DNA of 64,000 nucleotides from Silurus meridionalis (taxonomy: Eukaryota > Chordata > Actinopteri > Siluriformes > Siluridae). Positions 44,301 to 57,100 of the stretch are shown one piece after another. Position 1 is the stretch's first letter; the number at the start of each line of letters is the position of its first letter. The translations under genes and the position numbers were made by a program. The notes under the pieces were generated by a model. The model searched no databases. It was not told the DNA's origin and saw only the letters and a program-made list of their open reading frames with translations. The stretch lies in NCBI RefSeq assembly GCF_014805685.1, contig NC_060898.1:9497001-9561000 (forward strand). The letters run 5' to 3'.

Positions 44301-47300
44301 CCCATGTGGCTAATTGGAAGAGAAAAAGAAACCTAGGCTAAAGTGTGATTAAAGCAAAGCTGCTTTGTGTTTGAGCAATGCTATCCTCTCTATTGTGTTT
44401 GCCTTACAGCATCTGGCCATCCCCAGAGCTGGAGCCCAACCAGATCCGCCTTATTGTCTACCAAGACTGCGAGAGAAGAGGCCGAAATATCCTGTTTGAC
44501 TCTGAGGCTAAGAAGAAAGGTATGGAGGAAGCCTCAGTCATGGTGAGACCCCCCTCAAACCCTTTGTGTTCGCTCTGCTTAGGTGAATATACATCCGGAG
44601 AGGAAAAAAAAGACATTTATTAAGTTTGCCTTTGTGTAGCCAGCAAAATGTTAAACATAGATTAAATGTAGGGATGCACAGAATATTCGGCCACCGAAGA
44701 TTTTCGGCCGAAAGCCGAAAATGCACTTTTGGGCCATTTTCGGCCGAAACAACACGGCCAAGCATGCGCACTCCGTCTGTGGCGGACGTTTTTGAAAAGG
44801 CAGGAAGTTTCCCAGTGATAGTGTCAAGGCAAAGGTCATTATACAAAAAGATTATGGAATTCATTGCCTTAAATGATCAGCCATTCTCTGTCGTAGAAGT
44901 TGTGAAGTTTTGCAGGCTGATCGAGCACATTGAGCCCCATTATGCCATACCGAGCAGACAACATTTTTCAGAGGTGTGTTTACCCGAGCTGTTTAATGTT
45001 GTTGCAACTCATGTTCATAAGCATATAACTGCAGATATTTCAGCAATCAGTTTCACGACAGACATTGTTTGAATTTTATTTTATCCTGTGCATTGTTGCA
45101 ATGTGCTATAAATAAATATTTTCAGAATTTGTAATTGATTTATTCTTTGAAACTTTAATATTAATTTATGCAATTGAAAAAATAATAATTAATAATAATT
45201 GCCATTATTTCTTTCGGTGTTTCGGTTTTCGGCCTTGCTTTCCTCTTTTTCGGTTTTCTGTTTCGGCCAAGAATTTTCATTTCGGTGCATCCCTAATTAA
45301 ATGTATTATGCATTTTTGTGCATTAAGTGAATTACGCCTTTAATGCATAAATTCATTTTTATGTATTATAGATTGCAAAGTGATTCACTGTGTTGTTTTG
45401 CTGATTGTGTTGTATTATAAACTTAATGTCTAAAGCTTTAGATAAAATGCACTGTTCAACTAAACTGCACTTCACTAAACATTTCTTATTCATTTATTTA
45501 AGTAGCAAGTGAGAGAAATATGCAACTGTGGCTGCATTCACATGACATGGTTTGACGAAGGAATCTTGAGAGAGAGAGAGAGAGAGAGAGAGTGAGAGTG
45601 AGTGAGTAAGGGAGCACGATTTAGGGCGGTTGGCATCAGGAGCAATAAGCAGTTCTTAGGTTTTAAACAGTTTTTACCTGAACTGGTTGTAATGGTACAC
45701 GTTTTTGTAGCAACATTTTTCGGTACAGGGCTTTCGGTTTGGTACACATGCACCAAATGAAATCTTTTGTAAGTGCAGAACATTGTTACGTATTAACTAA
45801 CGAACATATTGTGATGGAACACAGGTTTGTTTAGTCTTCCCCATTTTATTGTTATTAATATACTTGAAAACATACACAATATAATGCCTGGGGTATAAAA
45901 AGAAACTCGAGTTAGGGCAGTGTCACTGTGACTACTCGCTCCGTACTGGACATATGATTTGCTTTGCGCATGCACAAAATCGGTAAAGAATCCATCAGGA
46001 AGTGACTAGCAGCTAATACAGTTAAGTAGATCATATCTTTTGTTGTCATCTTCTTTTGGCTGCTCCAATCGTTATGAATCCTTTTTCCTTCCTTAGTGTC
46101 CAACTTCTCATACAGCTCCCCATATTCCTTGGCTTTTACCACATCCCTCTTCACCTGCTGCCGCATCTCCTTGTTCTCCTGACTACTTTTCTCATCTCTC
46201 TGCTGATTCCAATTCTGTTTCGTCTAACTCTTTCTCCTTATGCTTTCCTGCACTTCCTCATTCCACCACCACATCTCTTTGTCTTCCTTTTTCATTTTTT
46301 CAGATGTCACACCAAGCACCTTCCTATCTTCCAGCACCTCTTCACCACCACCGAGACCCTGTCTGACCTTTTACCTGAACCTCTCACTACAGTATTCCTC
46401 CTTCAGTTTCAACCATCTTATTCCTCTTTCAGTCCTCACTCTCCTCCTCTTCTTCTTTACTTAAAAAAACATTGTACGGATTACCATCCAATGCTTTCTA
46501 GCTACACTGTTCCCCGCCAACACCTTACAGTCTCCAATCGCCTTCAGGTTGCATCTCCTGCATATAGTCTACCTGTGTGCACCTTTTTAATGTTCACAGA
46601 TGTTAATAATAATGCACTGCAAATAATTAAAAGCATTAAGCAATTTTATGTTTTGAATTTCTTTCCTAACCGTACTGAAACCGAACCGTAAAAGTACTAA
46701 AGTACATACCAAACTGTGAATTTTGTGTACCGTTACACCCCTAGCAGCTTGTATAGAAAATAACTCAACATATTAACTTTTCTGTACTTATGTTTTTAGA
46801 AGACATGTGGTGAGTCTCAAGCTAAAATATTCAGAAAATGTTGTACACTGAGGCCAACAGGAGGAAGCGCCAGCTCTCTGGACAGCAGTTCTTCTTGTGT
46901 CCCAGAATCTATAGACCACAATCATTTCCAGGTCAGCAGGTCAAAGTTTATCGCACTGACCTTGAAGTATGTGTATGAGTGGTATTATATATGTATATGG
47001 ATTTTTATTTGAAATGTCAGGATTTTAATGTACACTGCATGTTAAATTTTAAAACACATCTTGAAAACAAGTCTTTTTTAATTTTTGAGACACATGCATA
47101 TTCCTTTTGTTTGTATGTAACTACATAAAAGACAAAATCTAGCGGGATTCCGGAAACTAGTGTTTTTGTTATAAAATACATTTTTAGTATACCGCAATAC
47201 CAGTGTATGTCACTTAAACATCGTTCGGAACATGGCGCAATACTGAGAGGTATTACTTTTCTCTGTTGCACTGGTTAAGGGCACAGCTGTATGCACTACT

Positions 47301-48130
47301 AAGCGTGACGGTAAAGCTGGATAAGGATAGACATTGAAAGTAGGGGCCTGCACTTGAGACAATTGAGTGCAGTGTGGGACAAGATTTGATGGGTGTGTAG
47401 TTCCATATTTTTGGCTCTTAAAAAATAACTTTATAAGTTGAATTACAGGAGAGATGATGTTACCAGACTACCTCACACCCACAGTCAAACATGGAGGTGG
47501 AGCAGGGGAGGTTGAACTAGTCTGGGGGGGAAAAAAAAAACATGCATTTCCATATTGCCTTCTTCTAATTGGAACCAACTGCACCATACAAAAATACAAT
47601 GACCTGAAGCATATACCCAAGCTCTGTAAGCATTATTTTGAGAGCAGTGTTAATATCATAAAAGTGACCTGCCCAGTCAATCGTCAAGTTTGCCGATAAA
47701 ACGACCGTGCTGGGTCTCATCAGCTCCATCACCAAGAAAGCCCAGCAGTCTCTACTTCCTGAGAAGACTGAGGAAAGTTCATCTCCCTCCCCCGATCCTG
47801 ACCATGTTCTATAGAGGGACCATTGAGAGCATCTTGAGCAGCTGCATCACTGCTTGGTTTGGGAACTGCACCGTCTCTGATCTCAAGACCCTACAGATGA
47901 TAGTGAGGACAACTAAGAAGATCATCAGAGTCTCTATCCCCTCTATCATGGACATTTACACCACACGCTGCATCAGCATAGCCAACAGCATTGTGGACGA
48001 ACACACACACACTTCACTCTCCTGCCATCAGGAAAGCGGTTCCGAAGCATTCGGGCCGTCACATCCAGACTGTGCAACAGCTTTTTCCTACAAGCCATCA
48101 GTTTTCTCAATACACAGAACTAAACTGGAA

Positions 48131-48164
<34 letters not shown>

Positions 48165-51100
48165 CACACACTCACTCAACTGTGTGTTACTGAAACTGTA
48201 CAACTTGATTTTAACACACACCCATTACTCATCTCAATCCATTCCACCACCATTTATTTATTTATTATTTATACTTAACCATATTACAGTGTTTACATTG
48301 TTTTTTTGCACCTCTCAATTGCTGCCACTGCATAGTGTTTGTTTACCGTATTTTTCGGACTATAAGCCGCTACTTTTTTCCCACGTTTTTATTTATGAAT
48401 TTTTCTTGGGGTTTTCCCGGTTTCACAAACTTCAAGCCAAAAAAACTGAACCCCATAACATTAGAAAAAAACGCACCTCACCTGTGTTCTGAGCTGCACG
48501 GCATCGGGAGAAAAAAAGTTTGTTTTTTAAACGCACAACGATGTCAAAAGATAAACTCCTGAGAGAAATAGTTGTGAAAGGAAGGAGGAAGACAGTGAAC
48601 AATTACTTTTTTGGTAGGCTACTGTTTAGATACAAGCCGTTGTAGCGTGTTGAGTCAGGGTGAAGGGAGAGCTCGCTAACTCCAGTTGCAAAAAAGAAAA
48701 CTCAAAAAGAAACTCGAGTTAGGGCAGTGTCACTGTGACTACTCGCTCCGTACAGGACATATGATTTGCTTTGCGCATGCACAAAACCGATAAAGAATCC
48801 ATCAGAAAGTGACTAGCAGCTAATACAGTTAAGTAGATCATATCTTTTGTTGTCATCTTCTTTTGGCTGCTCCAATCGTTATGAATCCTTTTCTCCTTCC
48901 TTAGTGTCCAACTTCTCATACAGCTCCCCATATTCCTTGGCTTTTACCACATCCAGAAATCAACAGAAATCATATAAGCACAGACAGGTTTCCAAAACTC
49001 GTGCTTTTTTTATTTTTCTTGGCAATAGCGTTACGGGTTAGTCAAAGAAACTTAAAAATGAGCATCAGAAAATAATGACATATTCCTCGGTCTTGCACAC
49101 ATACAGTAATAACGGAAAAATGTGGCAGCAGGCTATTCCCAAAATGCCGCTCTGCTCTTAAAGGAGCCACAACATATTTCACCCGTGTAACAGGCACTGT
49201 CGTTAAATCCTTTGTAAAGTTCATTAGTTTCAATGTAGACATACATACATATGTACATACATATGGCTTATTTATGTTCAAAATAAAAATCTTTGTCAAA
49301 TTCAGTGGGTGCGGCTTATATATGTTCTCACTGCACAGTACTGTATATTCAAAGTATACAGTAGGTTTACTGATTGGCGCTATTTTGTATTATGTGTGTT
49401 GTCTTGTGTTGTCTGTCTGTACTGTTTTTCGTTTGCACTAGGTTGCACTCAATGCACTTTATGTGACTTTGTATTGTGTTGTGGCTCTATGTTGTTTAGT
49501 GTAGCACCAGGGTTCCGGAGGAACGTTGTCTCATTTTTACTGTGTATAGTAGAAATGACAATAAAAGCCACTTGACTTGACTCAATGGACTTAAATTTTA
49601 ATGAACAGTAAATAAAGTAAAAAAAAAAAAAAAAAGAATGAATGAATGAAGGAAGGATGATAAACTGGATTGCAAGACCATAAAGAAATATACAACTAGT
49701 TAGGAACACCTTTGGTTTTGAAGAGGCATGGGATAGAGTCTTTCATCTGAATGTTTCCAGAAACGCACTGTCCAGACTTCAAGAGTGTTTAAAGAAAATA
49801 AAGTTCAACCACTGTTGTATTAAGTGTGTTCATATATTTGTTTGGTTAAAGTAAAAGTTTTGGCATATAAACATTAGAAACATGCATGTGTTTCAAACCA
49901 GTATATGCTCTTTATTTTGGTCATCAGCACAGAAAATACATATATACCTGTGATATAATTAAATGCTGATTTTGTTTTGTTTTAGCGTGGAATGTACATG
50001 ATTTTTACATTATTCATAAGTGGGACAATTCTAATGAATATATTTATTATTTCTTGTTTTTTTAGGGTGCGTCACAATGCTCCTCTGACCCCGATATGCT
50101 TGCCGAGATGATGTTTGGCTCAGTGGCAATGAGCTACAAAGGGTCTACACTGAAAATCCATCAAATTCGGTTAGTAAGAAAGCAATTGCATAGAAGAATT
50201 TTTTTTGTGGAATTATATATCATGTCAATGTGGTATTATTGCTGTATAGTTACAGTAATACAATGATTTTATGTCTATGTTCCCCCTCTCTCACACACGC
50301 ACACACTCTCACCAATTCACTCACATGATTACTCTCTTTCTTGCTTATGTACAGATCCCCCCCTCAGCTGATGCTTAGCAAGGTGTTTACAGCAAGGACT
50401 GGTGGCAGTGTGTATGGTAGCCTGAACACGTAAGTGCTGTTCATAATAAATTCCTCAAGCAAAATGTTTTAGCACAGCTAACATTTTTTTACCATTGGTA
50501 GGCTTCAAGACAGTTTGGAGTTCATCAATCCAGAGTCAAGGGCTGTCAAGCCAGATCAGAACACAGTGGTCAGTGGCTTCCTGGGAAGCATAGGTAATTT
50601 TACACACAATGGGGCCTCCTTTTTACACCTTTATGAGCTGGATACAAAAGCATTTGTTAATACACGGATCAGGTATAAGATTATGACCACCTGCCTATTA
50701 TTGAATGGTCTGTGGCAACGCAGCCCCATATACAACAAATATGTGTATATTCTGACACCTTTCATTAAGAACCAGCATTAACTTCTTCAGCAATTGGGGC
50801 TACAATAGCTTGTCTGTTGGATCAGACCACACAGTCCAGCCTTTGCTCCCAATGTGCAGCAATGAGTTTAACCATGACACCGGTTCACCGCTGTTTCTTC
50901 CTTAGACCACTTTTGATAAATACTGACCACTGCAGACCAGAGATGGAAAGTAAAAAAGTACAAATAGTTAGCTACTGTACTTAAGTAGATTTACAACTTT
51001 TTACTTTCACTCATTAAAATTGTTCACAAATATCTGTACTTTCTACTTCTTAACTTTTCAAAAAAGTTTTTTTAGTTTTAATCTATTTGGTGACATTGAC

Positions 51101-54100
51101 ATTGTTACCATGGTATGACAATACTATTATTGTCTTATTTATCTTCTCATTAGGTAACAATTTTAAATTTGTTTTGTGTTAATATATTAATTAGGGCTCG
51201 TTACACGTTATTACACGTTATTAACAAATACATTTAAACAGCACTAATTTTATTAACGCACGATTAATCAGCATTTCAACATGAGTATTTGTGCTTGTTC
51301 TGTTTGACAATTTTAATTAAAACAAATATAAATTAAATTTAAAATAGGCGCAATTAAAACCTTCAGCACAACACATGTTTATTCATGACATTCATTTTTT
51401 ACTCCGATATTAAAAAAATTTAATAACCATTAAAAAATTAAAGGTTTTTCTGATGCAGCTGAAGTCTGAAGTCTCAAACCAGCACCAAAATCCACCATGG
51501 TGCACACATTCGGCAATTAACCCTCTGAGGTCTACAAATGTGCCGGCGCGTTATGTGCCATTTTTTTTCTCATAGTGCTAAGAGCAATACGTCATTCGAA
51601 TCTGTAAAGGGCCTACTTTAATTTATATACACTCATAATAACAAAACACTGTGCTTTTGTGAAATAAAGAAAACAGACTAGGTGCACTCACTGTCATCTC
51701 TCTTTAATAAAACTACCAGAATTTCAGTGAAAACTTTCCTTACAGAGATGATGTATAAAAATTTTGAAATATCTAAACCAATTCACATTGAAAACAAATA
51801 TTCTCTGATTATGTAATCCGTATGAAGAAAGAGGTACAATTTTTCCGGTATCACCTAATTAATCGACAGTGAGGAAATATTGCAAAGATTCCGTTTGGTG
51901 TCCTGATTTACATAATTAAAAAAAACATAATTAAATTAAAACATTTACAAGAATATTTTGCTTTCATGCTCTATGTTGAGTATGGTTTCACTAATAATAA
52001 ACATACATACATTTGTCCATACATAAACATACATACATTTGTCCATGCCTATGTTGATTAGAGTATTAAAAACGTGAAAAGTGTTTATTTAAGGTACATT
52101 TAGAACAGATAAAATGTACATGTCAGAGCCCAAACTTCTTTACTTTAAAAAATTATAATCAGCATTTCAACATGAGTATTTGTGCTTCTACTTAAGTGAA
52201 GGCTGTGTTTACTTTTGCCATCTCTGCTGCAGATCAGGAACACCCCAAAAGAGCTGCAATTTTGGAGATGCTCTGACCTAGCATCACAATTTGTCTCTTG
52301 TCGAACTCGCTTAAATCCTTACACTTGCCCAATTTTTCTGCTTCTAACGCATCAACTTTGAGGAAAAAATTTTTACTTGCTGCCTAATATATCCCACCCA
52401 CTAACAGGTGCCATGATAAAGAGATAACCAGTGTTATTCACTTGTGAGTGATCATAATGTTATGCCCGTTTGGTGTACATTGTTGCAGTGGTATTTACAC
52501 AAGGAATTCAGGAATATAAGAAGAACACAGAGTTCATATGAGTAGAGCTTTTATAAATGTATGTATAAGGAGAGAACTAATTACTCCAATTGCAAAAAAA
52601 GTTTGTATGATGTTTAAAATGCAAAAAAAAAATGCAAATGATTTGCAAATCTTTAAAAAAAAAAAGTATTCACAATAGAACACATTCAATGTTAAAACTG
52701 ATTATATGTACCATTTAAGTAAAGTATGAGGTCATTTTGAATTTGATAGCTGCAACAAGTTTCAACAATAAGGAAACAACTGGATAAACATTTTTGCAAC
52801 TAAATTGGTTAATTGGCAACAGGTCAGTAACACGTCTGGTTATTAAAAGGTTTTTCAGAGAGGCAGAGTCTCTTAGAAGTGAAGAGGGGCAGAAAATCAA
52901 CAGAAACCTGAGGCAAAGTAGAGCAATGTTCTGTGCTCAGACAAATTGAAATTTGTAAAAAAAAAAAAAGGGAAATAAAAAATAAATGCCTGCCTCTAAT
53001 GACATATGGCATGGGGTGTGTTGAATGTCTCTAGAATGGCAGCTTGCACATCTGGAAAGGCACCATTAATGCTGAAAGGTGTATATACAGGTTTTAGAGC
53101 AACAAATGCTTCCATCCAGGTGGTCTCTTTAACAGGTAAGGCCTTACACATTTTAGCAAGACAATGCTAAACTATTTACTGCAACATGTTCAACACCATG
53201 GCTTTGTAGTAGAAGAGTCTGGGTGCTGACCTGGCCTGCCTGCAAACCGTTCACTAATGAAACACATTTGGAGCATCGTGAAAATAAAAAATCTGACAGA
53301 GAAGACCCAGTACTTTTAAGCAGCTAGAATACTGTATCAGACACAAATGGAACAACATGCCTTTGCCAAAACTCCAGCAACTGATCTCTTCATCTCCCAG
53401 ACATATACAAACTGTTGTTAAAAGAAGAGGAGATGCCAGGTATGGCAAGAGACCCATCTTTATGATGGACACGCCATTCTGTTGTAGTGCTAGGGTCTTT
53501 TCCTTGGGCAAGAGACAACAACCTCTAAACCTTCCTTACTACAAGTATCAGTACATTCCTGTATCCCTTGGTAGAAACATAAATGGTAATATCTATAGCA
53601 AATGATACAGTTCCAGGATCAACTCAATTTGATCAACTCAATGATTTGACTTGAACTCAAAGAAAGAGATCTAGATGACTTTCATGGTTGGTGATAAATG
53701 CAAGGAAGCTATTAAAGAGAGAAAAAAGCTGAAATATTTGTTTAGACTAAAGGTATGTAGAGCACAAGTAAGAAGAACTATAAGTTGAGCTAAAAAGGAA
53801 AGCTGGAGAAAAAACATTTGTTTCCAGCATGTCAACAAGCACTCATTTAAACAAAATATGGAACCTGATATGAAAAATTTAAGGAGACAGTGGACCTGAA
53901 ATACAACACATTATACACAAGGATTCACTCTTAACTTCAAAACAAGAAATTGCAAACATTTTAGCAAAAACTTTTGAAAAAAAAAATCATCAATTGAGAA
54001 CTGCCCTACTGCTTTCCAAACCTTCTATGCTCACCAAAAAAAAAAAAAACATTGACTTTAGGTCGAGTAATATAGAGCCATACAACAAGCTTTTTTCAGT

Positions 54101-57100
54101 GAATGTGTTTGAATGGTCCTTTACACAAATTCCATTGCACAGCTGTTACCAGATTAAATTAACTGTCGATTTTGAAAGAATCTACCTCAACTTTATTCTG
54201 GAAATGCTACTTAGAATTTTTTAACTCTATTTGGACATCGGGAAAAATAATACCTATTCCAAAGCCAGGAAAGGACCATAATGACCCTATTAATTATCGC
54301 CCTATAGCTCTAACCAGTTATTTATGTAAAACAATGGAGAGGATGGTTAATGATTGCTTGGTCTGGATACTGGAATCTGAACATCACATAAGTAATGCCC
54401 ATTGTGGTTTCAGGAAAGGTCGAAGCATTACAGACCATTTTGTCTGTCTCAAAAGTTGTATCCATAATGGTTAAATTAAGAAAGAACATGTTGTAGCTGT
54501 CTTTTTTTTTTTTTTGCAGAAAGCCTATGACATGACATGGAAACATGGTATTTTAAAGGATTTATACTAAATGAATCTTAGAGGACATTTGCCTATCTTC
54601 ATCAAAAGATTCCTATTGAATAGGATCAAGATAAGGTCAGGATCAGAGATAGGGTCAAGATAGGAATTGCCATGTCTGGTCTGCATAAACCGGAACTTGG
54701 TGTACCCCAAAACAGTATTTTATTCCTGTCTAGTATAGACACTGAGCAACAACACCCGGACAATGGTGTATTAATTCTCGGGGCCTTCAAAAAGGCAAAC
54801 CTCACATGGGGACTTCCAAAATTCAAACAGGATATTACATGCCTCACCAGAGACAAAACAATAATTTTGGACCACTGCTACATCATAATAAAAGATGCAT
54901 ATCGCTTTATCTGTAGAGCACCTTTAGGACTCTCTGACCACTGCCTGGTTCATCTTCTCCCTAGATACAGGTAAAAACTTAAATCTGGTAAGCCTTTAGT
55001 AAGGACTGCAAAAAGATGGAACAGAGCAGGCCTTTTACAAGCTTGTTTTGAGTGCACTAATTTAAGTGTTTTTGAAGCTGCTGCCTCTGATCTGGATGAG
55101 CTCACAGACTATTATATCAGTTTCTGTGAGAATATATGTATTCCTACCAGGACTCACTTGATATACAACAACGATAAGCCATTGTATACAGCAAGACTCA
55201 GACTGCTTTATCAGGCCAAAAAGGATGCCTACAGGAATAGGGACATAATCTTGTACAATCAAGCCAGGAACACATTGACAAAGGAGATTAGAGTGGCAAA
55301 AAAGGAGCCACTCGAAAAATCTGGCCTGAGAGACATCGCAAGCTACAAGACACCATCCTGAGCTCTGTAGGGAATCAACAACTGGTTGATGACCTGAATG
55401 AGTTTTACTGTAGATCTGAAACTCCCGGTCTCACACTTCACACCCTTCCTGATCATCTCACCCCACGACCATCAACACCTCCAGCAGCCTCCCTACTGTA
55501 CTTCAGATCAGTGAAGATGATGTGTGTCATGTCTTCAGGAAAAAAAGAAGAAGGAATGCACCAGGACCAGATGGAGTTTTACCAACCTGTCTAAGAACCT
55601 GTGCTGACCAGCTGGCATCCATTTTTTTTTTCACAAATCTTTAACAGATCACTGGAACTATGTGAAGTGCCTACCTGTTTTAAACGTTCCACAATCACCC
55701 CATCTCAAAGAAACCAAAAATCACTGGACTTAATGACTACAGACCTATTGCCCTAACATCTGTGCTCATTAAGTCATTTGAGAGACTGGTGTTTGCTTAT
55801 TTGAAGGACATCACTTAAACCTTGCTGGACCCCCTGCAATTTGCTTACAGAGCAAACAGGTCTGTGGACGATGCGCTGAACATGGGACTGACTGCACTTC
55901 ATCCTACAACATCTAGGGGGACTGAGGATCCTGTTTGTGGACTTCAGTTTGGTCTTCAACACAATCATCCCAACACTTCTCCAGACAAAACTAACCCAGC
56001 TCTCTGTTCCTATCTCTACCTGTCAGTGGATCACCATCTTTCTAACTAGTGAACAGCTAGAAAAATTCATGTCAAACAGGTGTACTATCGGCACTGGTGC
56101 TCCTCCAGGGATGTGTTCTCTTCCAACTGCTTTTCTCCATGTACATCAACAACTACATCTCTACAGACTCCTCTGTCAAGCTCCTGAAGTTTGCAGGCGA
56201 CACTCATCTGCCTCATTAATGATGGTGATGAATCTGCATTCAGAAGTAAGGTTCAGCATCTGGCTGTCTGATGCATTCATAACAACCTTGAGCTTAACAT
56301 GCTCAAAACAGTGGAGATGATTGTGGATTTCAGGAGAAAAGAAAAAAATCAAGTGATAGTCACAATTAAAATTTTTTTTTTAATTATTATTATTATTACT
56401 TAATAGAAAATATTGTATACAGTATTTCAACTTGTTTAAGTATATTTTATTGTTTGATAGTATTTATATACTGCTCTTACATCATTAGGAGATATGTGTA
56501 GTCAATAATGAACACAGTAACAACTTACAAACAAATTCCTGGAACGAACGGTTTTTCAGAATGTAAGTCGTTCGTAAGGTGTGGAGCATCTGCACTCTAT
56601 TTTCTTTATAAAAATGTAATACTGTAATACTTCTTCCCCTTTGAGAAATGTTTTATTCAGTTGACATTTTCGAAAAGGTTTTTAATCACGTTAATCCAAA
56701 TGTAGTTCTAAGATTTTTAGAAAAACTAAATCTAAAACAGTCTTCTTTAGTTTTATATTTGTATAAATAAACCTTGATTTCGCTATGAACATAGCCACAG
56801 AAACTGCCATGGCATTAAGAAAGAAGAGAAAAGGAAAAAGAGGAGATTACATAAGACTACATAATGGTAAACATGTTCCTGCCCCAACATTTGAGTTGTG
56901 TCTTGTATCCTTTCATTTAAAAATTCTTATTTGTTGTAATTATCTCAATTGTACATTCACTCCGTTTAAAAAATGTTGTTTGTTCTATTATGAACAAAAT
57001 AAAGGTTTATGAGATTTGCAAATCATTGCATTCTGTTTTTATTTGCATTACATTTTTTCCCCCAACATTTCTAGAATTTGGGTTGTAAAAGAAATGCTTG

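Larger units (their letters stand above)
45683..46744. mobile_element. MITE with GGTACACG / CGTTACACCCC ends, carrying LINE sequence
   Basis: Left end ggttgtaatggtacacgttt, right end gtgtaccgttacacccctag. Inside are the copy of a 245-bp repeat (45896-46140) and RTE-like LINE sequence on the minus strand (46040-46590). No clear target duplication, so one end may be displaced. Confidence 0.55.
47686..49580 (+). mobile_element. L2-like LINE 3' end, split by a MITE
   Basis: Starts at [14 protein letters not shown] (the FADD catalytic box altered to FADK and directly joined to downstream sequence by a deletion). It continues [40 protein letters not shown] and [17 protein letters not shown]-rich 3'UTR reaches 48344, and after the MITE resumes at about 49365 (gattggcgctattttgtatt). 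It ends aataaaagccacttgacttg near 49580. Confidence 0.8.

Noticed and set aside
46056..46691. 211-codon + strand Leu/Phe/Ser/Pro-rich frame
   Set aside because: It is the complement of RTE-like LINE coding sequence, whose purine-rich sense strand yields a pyrimidine-rich shadow frame.
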